Assembly (NCBI RefSeq): GCF_002291145.1
Contig: NZ_NTGE01000024.1
Coordinates: 32,844 to 96,843, forward strand
Source of the DNA: Streptomyces sp. SA15
GTDB taxonomy: Bacteria; Actinomycetota; Actinomycetes; Streptomycetales; Streptomycetaceae
DNA length: 64,000 bases
Direction: 5' to 3'
Shown: in pieces, positions 8,579-16,418 of the stretch
Position numbering within the stretch: the first letter of the stretch is position 1
How the letters are laid out: each line of letters starts with the position of its first letter
Notes under the pieces: generated by a model
Databases searched by the model: none
Told to the model about the DNA's origin: nothing
The model's input: only the letters and a program-made list of their open reading frames with translations
Translations under genes and position numbers: made by a program

Positions 8579-8920
8579 TCACTCCTCGAGGGTGGCGACC
8601 GCGTCGAGGCCGGCTGCGTGCAGGGTCCGCCGCACAGCGCGGCGCGCCCCGCGGATGTGGAGCTCGGCCGGCACCGGCAACGTGGTGGCTGCCCGGAGCA
8701 GTGCGTAGGCGCACGCCAGGTCCATCTGGGCAAGTTCGCTCATCTCCAGCTCCCATCTGCGGGCGTGGCGCAGACGGGGATCGACGAGCTGTTCCTCCAG
8801 CGGGCGGACCATCCGTGCCTCCAGAGCGCCGCTGAAGACCAGGGTGGCAGCCTCTCCGTCCGTGGTCAGCGCTACGGGAAGGCGGCGGGGTGCGGGGATG
8901 GGACTGGATTCGGCGGCCAC
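8579..8920 (-). CDS. STAS-domain protein (anti-sigma factor antagonist-like)
   Basis: A 113-residue single STAS-like domain: beta strand ATLVFSGALEARMV, then LEMSELAQMDLACAYALLRA, which is the position of the phosphorylated DSSG loop in classical antagonists. Here the serine is not conserved (MDLAC), so phosphorylation control by a SpoIIAB-type kinase is unlikely. Start GTG at 8920 follows GAGGAGGTCACC. It may scaffold a regulatory complex; the nearest phosphatase, SpoIIE-like, is 12 kb away. Confidence 0.75.
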   Translation of the reverse strand: MAAESSPIPAPRRLPVALTTDGEAATLVFSGALEARMVRPLEEQLVDPRLRHARRWELEMSELAQMDLACAYALLRAATTLPVPAELHIRGARRAVRRTLHAAGLDAVATLEE

Positions 8921-9118
8921 GGTGACCTCCTCATCGGACTGTCATGGGGCCCGTGCTTCCCCGTCCCCCTCGGACCCGGCAGTGTTGCGGCAGTGTCCGA
9001 GAGGTTCGTGGGAGACGCGGGCGGAGTCGTCGGCTTACCCAAGGTTCAAGGGCGCACGTCTCGTTCCGGACAAAATCTTGGGACGCGTGTTCTGTACGGG
9101 CGGTACGCCGGGCGGTGT

Positions 9119-10249
9119 TCATTCGGACCCGTTCCTGTGCAACTGGCGGCGCTGGGCGAGGTGGATGATGTCGCGTGCTGTGATGATGCCGGTGAGTTGC
9201 CGGCCGTCCATGACGAGGATCGGCAGGCCGCTGCGCGGACGGAGCTTTTTGATGACGTCCTCCAGGAGGTCGTCAGGTGCGCAGGTCGTGCACTTGGACA
9301 GAGGGGTTCCTGCGTCGCGCAGGCGCAGCGTTTCCCGCTGGGCTGCGGGGATCGTTGCGAGGCGTGGCAGGTGAAGCAGGCCGCTGGGGTGCCCCTCGAA
9401 GTCGAGCAGCGGCAGTGTCGAGTGGCGGGCGTTCATCGCCGGTCCGTCGAGGAAACGCTGCACAGTGGTCCAGTCGGGCGCGGTCTGCACGGGGCTGGAC
9501 ATGGCGTCAGCGGCTCGCACCCCGCTCAGAGCGGTGACCAGGGATGCCTGCTGTCGCTCGGCCTTGGCGACGATGATGATGAAGAAGCCGATGAGGGCCA
9601 GCCACAGCCCGCTCCACGAGCCGCCCAGGAACGCGATCCATCCGAGGGCGATCAGCAGGATGCCGAGGATCTGTCCGCTGCGGCCGGCTGCGCGTTCGGC
9701 CCGCTCACGGTCTCCGGTACGCCACCACATCATGGCCTGCACCACCCGCCCGCCGTCGAGCGGTGCAGCGGGGAGGAGGTTGAAAACTGCCAGGAGAAGG
9801 TTGGCCCATCCGAGCCACACCATGACGGCGGCGGGCACCTCCCAGCCCAGGCCCGCGCCCAGCCCTGCCCCGGCGCCGAGCGCCGCTCCCCCGACCACCA
9901 GGCTGGTGAGCGGTCCGCTCACTGCGACGAGGAAGGCCGCGCCGGGTGCGGGCGGTTTATCCATGTGGGTCATGCCGCCGAGCGCCCAGAGGGTGACGCT
10001 GTGGACGGGGATGTCGTTGCGTCGGGCCGTGAGGGCGTGCGCTGTCTCGTGCGCCAGCAGGCTGAGCAGGAGCAGCAGGGCGCCGGTGAGTCCGGCGACG
10101 GTGTAGGCGGTCGTCGACTGTCCCGGGAGCCAGGCCGGGAGCGTCTGGCTGCCCAGGCTGTAGCCGAAGAGGAAGACCAGAAGAGGTACCGTCCAGTGGA
10201 TGCTGAGGGGCACCCCGAGAATCCGTCCGATCCGTAGCGAGTTGTTCAT
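9119..10249 (-). CDS. Site-2-type M50 metalloprotease with CBS domains
   Basis: A 376-residue membrane protease. The zinc site is HETAH at residues 67-71 in a transmembrane helix, with the third ligand in NLLPAAPLDGGR (aspartate at 165). Six or so hydrophobic segments fill the first 245 residues. The C-terminal part carries a degenerate pair of CBS motifs (VRAADAMSSPVQTAP; SGLPILVMDGRQLTGIITAR) that could sense adenine nucleotides. Such proteins cut membrane-embedded regulators, typically anti-sigma factors. Start ATG 10249 has GGAG upstream. Confidence 0.92.
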   Translation of the reverse strand: MNNSLRIGRILGVPLSIHWTVPLLVFLFGYSLGSQTLPAWLPGQSTTAYTVAGLTGALLLLLSLLAHETAHALTARRNDIPVHSVTLWALGGMTHMDKPPAPGAAFLVAVSGPLTSLVVGGAALGAGAGLGAGLGWEVPAAVMVWLGWANLLLAVFNLLPAAPLDGGRVVQAMMWWRTGDRERAERAAGRSGQILGILLIALGWIAFLGGSWSGLWLALIGFFIIIVAKAERQQASLVTALSGVRAADAMSSPVQTAPDWTTVQRFLDGPAMNARHSTLPLLDFEGHPSGLLHLPRLATIPAAQRETLRLRDAGTPLSKCTTCAPDDLLEDVIKKLRPRSGLPILVMDGRQLTGIITARDIIHLAQRRQLHRNGSE

Positions 10250-10404
10250 CACTGTCTCCTGCCGGCCCGAGTCGGATGCGGTCCAGACGAGCTGGTGTGC
10301 CACGGCGACTGCTGCGCGACCGACTTGGCCTGGCGCCTCGCCGTGGACGGTCCTGGCTGGTGAGGGCCTGTGACCGAGGATGTGGCGTTCGGGGGCATGG
10401 CGAT

Positions 10405-11787
10405 TCATCCCTCGTCGGGTGTGTCGTCGGGGCCGCCGCTTCGGTGGGGGCGGTCTGGGTTCGAGCGCTTCGGGGCCGGGTTGCGCTGCTGTTCCCATGC
10501 GGTGTCGGACTGGTAGATGTCCGGGATGCCGTCGGCGTCCACGTCGGCCGTCTCCGCCTCGTACAGCCGTCGGTACTGGTTGTTTCGCGCTCTCAGCAGG
10601 ACGCACGCCAGGAGCGCCGCGGCCAGTGATCCGAGGAGGACGGCGGCCTTGATGTGCTCCTGGTCCGCCTGGTTGGGGTAGGCCAGTTCGCCGATGAGCA
10701 GCGAGACGGTGAAGCCGATTCCGGCGAGCATGGCCAAGGCGAACACGTCCGCCAGCGCAAGGCCAGGGCCGAGCTGTGCGCGGGTGAAGCGGATGGCCAG
10801 GTACGTGCCGCCGAAGATACCCAGCACCTTTCCCGCCGCGAGCCCCAGTGCCACGCCGAGTGGCTCCGGGTTGGTGACCACGGTTCCCAGCGTGTCGCCG
10901 GATACGCTCACTCCGGCCGCGAACAGGGCAAAGAGCGGGACGGCCACTCCTGCGGAGACCGGCCGGACCAGGTGGGCGATGTGCTCGGCCGGCCGGCGGC
11001 CCGCCTCTCCGTCCTTCGCCACACGCAGCAGCAGCCCCATGGCGACTCCGGCCACGGTGGCGTGGACGCCGCTGGCGTAGGTCAGGCCCCAGATCACCAA
11101 GGCCAGCGGGATGTACCAGTACCAGCCGTGCACCCGCCTCTGGTCGTGCAGGTGGAAGAACAGAGCGAGCCCGACCACCGCGCCGACAAGGGCCGGCACG
11201 TTGATCGTCGACGTGTAGAAGAGAGCGATGACGAGAATGGCGCCCAGGTCGTCGACAATCGCAAGAGTCAGCAGAAAGGCGCGCAGCGCGGAGGGCAGAT
11301 GGGTGTCGATCACCGCGAGCACGCCCAGGGCGAAGGCGATGTCGGTGGCCATGGGGACGGCCCACCCGTCCCAGGTCCCGCCCATGGACGTCGCGACGAT
11401 GCCGTAGACGAGCGCGGGGACGACCATGCCGCTGACTGCCGCGACCACCGGCACGGTCGCCGCCTTGGGGTCGCGTAGCTCTCCGACCACCAGCTCGCGT
11501 TTCAGCTCGGCGCCGGCGACGAAGAAGAAGATCGCCAGCAGCCCGTCTGCAGTCCAGTGGGCAACGGAGAGATCCAGGCCCAGTGCCGGAATACCGAAGT
11601 GGAAGTCCCGTACCTCCTCATAGGAGCGTCTCAGCGGTGTGTTCGCCCACAGCAGCGCCACCGCGGCCGCGGCGAGCAGCAGGATGCCACCGACGGTCTC
11701 CGTGCGCAGAGCCTTCGCCACGAAGGTGTACTCCGGCAGCGGGAGACGGCCGAGGAAGGTGCGGGGCCTGCTGTTGCGGTGGGGCAT
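10405..11787 (-). CDS. nhaA: Na+/H+ antiporter NhaA
   Basis: About 460 residues of the NhaA family, exchanging two protons for one sodium across the cytoplasmic membrane. Signatures include WTADGLLAIFFFVAGAELKR, ATDIAFALGVLAV and the ion-binding pair in LAIVDDLGAILV. The protein is about 70 residues longer than E. coli NhaA; the extension contains DVDADGIPD, like a calcium-binding DxDxDG loop, followed by a basic Pro-rich tail. ATG 11787 (MPHRNS) is chosen; a GTG 21 bases earlier is possible. It precedes the M50 protease in the same direction. Confidence 0.93.
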   Translation of the reverse strand: MPHRNSRPRTFLGRLPLPEYTFVAKALRTETVGGILLLAAAAVALLWANTPLRRSYEEVRDFHFGIPALGLDLSVAHWTADGLLAIFFFVAGAELKRELVVGELRDPKAATVPVVAAVSGMVVPALVYGIVATSMGGTWDGWAVPMATDIAFALGVLAVIDTHLPSALRAFLLTLAIVDDLGAILVIALFYTSTINVPALVGAVVGLALFFHLHDQRRVHGWYWYIPLALVIWGLTYASGVHATVAGVAMGLLLRVAKDGEAGRRPAEHIAHLVRPVSAGVAVPLFALFAAGVSVSGDTLGTVVTNPEPLGVALGLAAGKVLGIFGGTYLAIRFTRAQLGPGLALADVFALAMLAGIGFTVSLLIGELAYPNQADQEHIKAAVLLGSLAAALLACVLLRARNNQYRRLYEAETADVDADGIPDIYQSDTAWEQQRNPAPKRSNPDRPHRSGGPDDTPDEG

Positions 11788-11855
11788 GCAGTCGGTTGCC
11801 TTTCGCACGGGTCTTGAGAGGGCGTCTTGGGTGGTGGTCGAGTCGGCAGGTGTGG

Positions 11856-12317
11856 TCAGACAGCTTGGAGGAGACGCTCGAGGAGGCGCGCGGCCGTGAC
11901 CACGCCGAGCAAGCGGCCCGGATCTTCGTCGGTCCGGTTCACCACGGCGATGAGAGGGCTTCGGCTGCGGGCCATCAGCTCCGCGATCTCGACGGCTGTC
12001 CAGTCGGGAGCGGCGGTGGGCAGGAACGGGCGTTCCACAGGGAGGCAGTCGGCGACCGTACGCCCTCGCAGGACACGGCAGAGGTGATCGGCATGCCGCT
12101 CGTCGATCACCCGGGCCAGTCCACCGTCTTCCTGGACGTAGCCCGGAACCAGTGTCCTGACCACGTCACAGACAGGCAGGGCCGCGTACGGCTGCCCCGC
12201 GGAATCCGTCACCAGCAGACCGGGCAGATTCCGCTCCACGAGCAGGCGCACGGCCTCGATCGCATCGGCGTCCTTGCTGACCGAGACGTATGGCTCTGCG
12301 AGATCACGTGCGCGCAC
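11856..12317 (-). CDS. CBS-domain protein
   Basis: A 153-residue protein made of two CBS motifs: AEPYVSVSKDADAIEAVRLL with LPGLLVTDSAGQPYA, and LPTAAPDWTAVEIAELMARS with LLGVVTAARLLERLL. It lacks a catalytic or membrane part, so it probably acts as an adenine-nucleotide-sensing regulator. The GTG at 12317 follows GGGAGGAATTAC and overlaps the end of the DUF3040 gene by 14 bp, suggesting coupled translation. A close paralogue lies at 30099-30557. Confidence 0.88.
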   Translation of the reverse strand: MRARDLAEPYVSVSKDADAIEAVRLLVERNLPGLLVTDSAGQPYAALPVCDVVRTLVPGYVQEDGGLARVIDERHADHLCRVLRGRTVADCLPVERPFLPTAAPDWTAVEIAELMARSRSPLIAVVNRTDEDPGRLLGVVTAARLLERLLQAV

Positions 12318-12735
12318 GTAATTCCTCCCGGATAGGTTCTCGGTGGATCGGTGGATCGGTGGGGCGAAGTCCGGTGCCGCAGCCCGGGAGCCGTTGCCGT
12401 GGCGGTGTGCTCGACGGAGTTCGTCGCTCGCTCTGAGTGCCCGTACCGGGCCCACGCGGGGGTACTGGGTCCTGGTCGGACCGGTGGGCATTGCTGTTCA
12501 ACACCGCGGTGACGAAGAGGCCGAGGAATGAGATGACGGCGAACACCGTGGCGGCGGTCACCCACCAGTTGCGCTGTTTCTCTCCTTCCTTGAGGCCGTC
12601 GGCCGACTCTGCTTCTGCGTCGTCGGGGAACTGCTGGTTGAGCGCGTCCATGGTCGCTGCCAGTTCGGGATCGTCCTGGGCAAGGCGTCGTTCGAGCTGT
12701 GCGAGGATGCGTCGGTCGTCCATCTCGGGGTTCAT
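12304..12735 (-). CDS. DUF3040 membrane protein
   Basis: A 143-residue protein starting MNPEMDDRRILAQLERRL, the DUF3040 opening, with one strong hydrophobic segment (WWVTAATVFAVISFLGLFVT). DUF3040 proteins are small actinobacterial membrane proteins of unknown function. The Pro/Arg-rich tail contains an 8-bp tandem duplication (cggtggat at 12341-12356), so its last residues may differ from relatives. ATG 12735 is favoured over GTG codons just upstream because GAGG is well placed. It sits between the SPFH and CBS genes. Confidence 0.82.
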   Translation of the reverse strand: MNPEMDDRRILAQLERRLAQDDPELAATMDALNQQFPDDAEAESADGLKEGEKQRNWWVTAATVFAVISFLGLFVTAVLNSNAHRSDQDPVPPRGPGTGTQSERRTPSSTPPRQRLPGCGTGLRPTDPPIHREPIREELRART

Positions 12736-12798
12736 GTCCACCACCTCGAGCCGTGAGCGAGTGTTCGCGCCGAAGCGCGCAGGCTGGATGCGAGTGCG

Positions 12799-13584
12799 CT
12801 ACGTCTTCTCCACACCGACGGGGGTCTGGGGCTGTCGGAGCATGTCGACGAGACGGAAGATCTCCATCGGCAGCGGGAAGATGAGGGTGGAGTTCCGTTC
12901 GGCGGAGATCTCGGCCATCGTGGACAGGATCCGCAGGTGAAGGGCCGCGGGATGGCCTTCGAGACGGTCCGCGGCGTCCGCCAGGGTCTCGGCCGCCTCG
13001 TACTCGCCCTTGGCGTGGATGACCTTGGCACGCCGGTCACGTTCGGCCTCGGCCTGGCGGGCCATCGCGCGCCGCATGGCCTCGGGCAGTTCGACGTCCT
13101 TGACCTCGACGAGGGTCACCTTGACGCCCCACGGGTTGGTGACGTCGTCGATGATGCGCTGCAGCCGCTGGTTGATCTCGTCCCGGTTGATCAGCAGCTC
13201 GTCGAGATCGACCTGGCCGAGGATGCTGCGCAGCGTCGTCTGGGCGATCTGCGAGGTGCCCTTGATGTGGTCCTCGATCGCCACGACCGAGCGGTTGGGG
13301 TCGACGACGTTGAAGTACGTCACGGCGTTGACCCGTACCGTGACGTTGTCCTTCGTGATCACGTCCTGCGGCGGAATGTCCATCGTCACGGTCCGCAGCG
13401 AGACGCGGACCATGCGGTCGACGACGGGAATGATGACGAACAGCCCCGGCCCCTTGGCGCCGATGATCCGTCCGAGGCGGAAGATCACCCCGCGCTCGTA
13501 CTCGGGCACGATCTTCACGGCGGCCATCAGCAGCATGAGCAGCACGACCGCGCCGATGATGATGCCGAGCAGTCCTGAGTTCAT
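12799..13584 (-). CDS. SPFH/stomatin (slipin) protein
   Basis: A 261-residue stomatin-like protein with an N-terminal membrane helix ([20 protein letters not shown]), the band-7 core ([51 protein letters not shown]) and a C-terminal coiled-coil ([20 protein letters not shown]). Slipins assemble in membrane microdomains and in many prokaryotes are substrates of the adjacent NfeD protease. The start at 13584 has AGGAGG and overlaps the NfeD stop by 4 bp, confirming an operon. Confidence 0.93.
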   Translation of the reverse strand: MNSGLLGIIIGAVVLLMLLMAAVKIVPEYERGVIFRLGRIIGAKGPGLFVIIPVVDRMVRVSLRTVTMDIPPQDVITKDNVTVRVNAVTYFNVVDPNRSVVAIEDHIKGTSQIAQTTLRSILGQVDLDELLINRDEINQRLQRIIDDVTNPWGVKVTLVEVKDVELPEAMRRAMARQAEAERDRRAKVIHAKGEYEAAETLADAADRLEGHPAALHLRILSTMAEISAERNSTLIFPLPMEIFRLVDMLRQPQTPVGVEKT

Positions 13585-14930
13585 GATCCGTCCTCCTGTT
13601 CGGTGTGCGGACCGTCGCGGGCCTGGGCACTGTCGACGATCAGTTCCAGACCGTCGATGGCCACGACGCGGACGTGTTGTCCTGCGGTGACGGGCGCGGC
13701 ACGGCCGCGGACGGTCCACCACGCGCCTTCGAGCAGTACCTGGCCGGTGTCGCCGTCCATCCGGCGTACGACGGCCTCGCGGCCCAGCAGACCTTCGTGT
13801 CCGGTCGTCGCCGGGGCCCGCCGAGCCCGCCAGGCCAGCCGACCGGCGAGCACCGAGCCGCCGCCGACTACCACGGCGGTCGGCCACAGCACGGCTGGGT
13901 CCACGCCCAGCTCACCGCGGAAGAGCAGGATCCCGGAGAACACCAGGGCCACCGTCCCGCCCGCGGCGAACACACCGACTCCGGGCGTGAGCACTTCGGC
14001 GGCGAACAGGGCTGCGGCCAGGAACAGCAGGAGCAGGCCGCCGACGTGGAAGGGGAGCACGCTCAGGGCGACGAACCCGAGCACGAGCAGGACGACCCCA
14101 ATGGCCCCGGCGAATCCCATCCCGGGGTTCGCCAGCTCGTAGATCACGGCCAGAGTCCCGATCGAGAGGAAGAGGAACGCCAGCTCCGGGCTGGCCAGCA
14201 GCTGCCGGACCTCGCCGAAGAAGCCGAGATCGTGCTCCACCGTCCGGGCACCCGCGGTGTGCAGAACGACTTCGTGCTCGCTCCCCTCCGGACCCACTAC
14301 GACCCGGCGGCCGTCCAACTCGGCGAGCAGGGCCTCGCGTGACGGCGCCACGAGATCGACCACATCGGTGCGCACGGCCTCCCGGTCGGAGACGGCCGCA
14401 CCTTCGCGCACCATGTCCCGGGCGAAGTCCGTGCTGCGGCCCCGTTGCTCGGCGATGGACACGGCGAATGCGACGGCGTCGTTGACGACCTTGTCGCTGG
14501 CTTCTTCGCCCTGACCGGTCACGGGTGTGCCGGCCCCGATGTGGGTCCCGGGCGCCATGGCCGCGACGTGCGCGGACATCGCGATGTACGCGCCCGCCGA
14601 CGCCGCGCGAGCACCGGACGGGGTCACGTACGCGACGACCGGGACGTCGGACGCGAGAAAGTCCTGCACGATCTCCCGGGTGGACTGCAGCAGCCCGCCA
14701 GGGGTGTCCATCTCGATCACATAGGCCGCGTGCCGCTCACGCTCGGCGAGGCGAAGCCCCTCCTTCAGGTGATCGGCGACAACGGGAGTGATGGTGCCGT
14801 CGACCCGAGTGACCAGCACACTCGGTGCCTGCGCCACGCTTACGGCAGGCGCGGCGAGGAGACAGGCGAGCGCGACCAAGAGGACCTGGACGAACCTCCG
14901 GACCGGAGTCAGGGGCTGGCTTCGGGGCAC
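13581..14930 (-). CDS. NfeD-family membrane-bound serine protease (long form)
   Basis: About 449 residues. After a signal peptide ([20 protein letters not shown]) comes a ClpP-like protease domain with [11 protein letters not shown] and the catalytic serine in [14 protein letters not shown], plus a probable lysine partner in [14 protein letters not shown]. Several transmembrane helices ([18 protein letters not shown] onward) follow and a C-terminal OB-fold-like NfeD domain. This class cleaves its partner stomatin. GTG 14930 is chosen because AAGGGGG lies 9 bases upstream; a GTG 24 bases earlier is possible. First gene of the minus-strand operon, divergent from a PucR-type regulator. Confidence 0.9.
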   Translation of the reverse strand: MPRSQPLTPVRRFVQVLLVALACLLAAPAVSVAQAPSVLVTRVDGTITPVVADHLKEGLRLAERERHAAYVIEMDTPGGLLQSTREIVQDFLASDVPVVAYVTPSGARAASAGAYIAMSAHVAAMAPGTHIGAGTPVTGQGEEASDKVVNDAVAFAVSIAEQRGRSTDFARDMVREGAAVSDREAVRTDVVDLVAPSREALLAELDGRRVVVGPEGSEHEVVLHTAGARTVEHDLGFFGEVRQLLASPELAFLFLSIGTLAVIYELANPGMGFAGAIGVVLLVLGFVALSVLPFHVGGLLLLFLAAALFAAEVLTPGVGVFAAGGTVALVFSGILLFRGELGVDPAVLWPTAVVVGGGSVLAGRLAWRARRAPATTGHEGLLGREAVVRRMDGDTGQVLLEGAWWTVRGRAAPVTAGQHVRVVAIDGLELIVDSAQARDGPHTEQEDGS

Positions 14931-15010
14931 GGCACGGTACCCCCTTGTTCTCACACGGTTCCTGACTGGGCGTTTTACTCACGGATTACCCTCGCCTCCC
15001 GGCCGGATGC

Positions 15011-15027
15011 TTGCTCACAGTGCTCAA
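15011..15027. promoter_or_regulatory. Candidate operator between NfeD operon and PucR-type gene
   Basis: A dyad of form TTGnnCACnGTGnnCAA, 53 bp before the regulator start and 80 bp before nfeD. Its symmetry and divergent position suggest binding by the adjacent HTH regulator. This is inference only. Confidence 0.35.
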
Positions 15028-15079
15028 GTAAGGCCGTCTCGTATAGCCCTTTTTTGCCGACCCACTGCAAAATGGCCCT

Positions 15080-16264
15080 ATGCCGAGGCGAAATAACGGC
15101 CAGAACGCCGCCGACAGCGCAGCCGATGCCACGGTGCCGGCCGTCGCAGCTCCCGTGGGAAGCGAGCCCCCGGATGCCAGTGCTCTGGCCCCCTACCTGA
15201 AGCGGCTTGCCAGCATCTCCGCCAGCAGGGAGCGGCTGGGTGAACACGAACTTGAGGGGTTGCGGGAGGTGGCTGCTACCGCGGCGGGCCGCGGCACCGC
15301 CCTCACGGCTCTGGTCTCCGAGTACCTCGACTCCGCCTGCCGGGTGTGGGAGGACCTGCCCGACACCCGCCGGGCGGAGGACCACGAGGGCGTGACACCC
15401 GTGGTGTCCGCCCTCCTGCGGGCGGTCGCCGATGCGACGGTTGCGCTGACCGAGGGATACGAGACGGCCCACCGGGCAGCCATCCGGGGAGAGGAGGCGA
15501 CGCGGCGGGAGTTCGTCGACGACCTCTTGGAGGGGCGCACCAGCCTCGGCCGGCTGGCCGAGCGCGCCGAACGATTCGGGTTCCGGCTGCTCGGCCCGCA
15601 CACCGTCGCCGTCGCACGGGCCACGAGCGCCTTCGGCGCGGGCGATCCCGCCACTTGCTACGTCGAGGACGCGCTGACCACCCGGTTTGCCGCGCGCGAG
15701 GTCCTGACCACCGCCAAGGACGGCCTTGTGGTGTGTGTGTCCCGCGGCACGAGACCCGACGTTCCCGAAGCCTTCGCCACCGCCGTGGGCAACGCGGTCG
15801 GCGACCAGCACCAGATCGCCATCAGCCGGCCCCGGCGGGGCCCCGGCGGCATCGTCCGCTCCTACCAGGAAGCGCGCAGCACCCTCGCCCTCGCCACCCA
15901 GCTCGGTCTGTCCGCCTCACTCGTCCACGCCGCGGACGTCCTGGTCTTCCAAGTCCTAGGCCGGGACCGCGCAGCCATCACCGACCTGGTGGCCACCGTC
16001 CTCGGCGGGCTGGAACAAGCTCGCGGCGGCCCGCAGCCGCTCCTGAACACCCTCACCGCCTACTTCGCCAGCGGCTGCCTGAACACCGCCACCGCCCGCC
16101 GCCTGGGGATGAGCGTGCGGACGGTCGCCTACCGGCTCAGCCGCATCCGGCAGCTCACCGGACACGACCCCACCGACCCCGACCAGCGCTACATCCTGCA
16201 GACCGCCGCGCTCGGCGCACGCCTACTGGACTGGCCGTCACAACCCCTCCAGCCCGCCGACTGA
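15080..16264 (+). CDS. PucR/CdaR-type HTH transcriptional regulator
   Basis: A 394-residue regulator. The N-terminal half contains a helical RsbR-like region (ALTALVSEYLDSACRVWEDL; EEATRREFVDDLLEGRTSLG), the centre a GGDEF-like fold, and the C-terminus the PucR HTH: LLNTLTAYFASGCLNTATAR followed by RLGMSVRTVAYRLSRIRQLT. It is a paralogue of the gene at 33399-34454 and of the remnant at 30.8 kb. The divergent placement to the NfeD-SPFH operon suggests that operon as a target. The ATG 15080 has a weak ribosome site. Confidence 0.88.
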   Translation: MPRRNNGQNAADSAADATVPAVAAPVGSEPPDASALAPYLKRLASISASRERLGEHELEGLREVAATAAGRGTALTALVSEYLDSACRVWEDLPDTRRAEDHEGVTPVVSALLRAVADATVALTEGYETAHRAAIRGEEATRREFVDDLLEGRTSLGRLAERAERFGFRLLGPHTVAVARATSAFGAGDPATCYVEDALTTRFAAREVLTTAKDGLVVCVSRGTRPDVPEAFATAVGNAVGDQHQIAISRPRRGPGGIVRSYQEARSTLALATQLGLSASLVHAADVLVFQVLGRDRAAITDLVATVLGGLEQARGGPQPLLNTLTAYFASGCLNTATARRLGMSVRTVAYRLSRIRQLTGHDPTDPDQRYILQTAALGARLLDWPSQPLQPAD

Positions 16265-16418
16265 AACCAGCTCGGCCCGACGACCAGCGTGGCGCACGGG
16301 AGTTCCGAGGAGACCTGCCGTGCTGCCCTGCCCTGCCCCTCCCCGAGGCCAGTTATCTTTCTGCGTGTCCGCCGGCCACGAGACGCCTCGGCCGGAGGTG
16401 CTGAGCGACCATGGGCGG

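Noticed and set aside
8282..10237. A 651-codon plus-strand frame
   Set aside because: Antisense to the STAS and M50 genes, which have domains, ribosome sites and correct codon bias.
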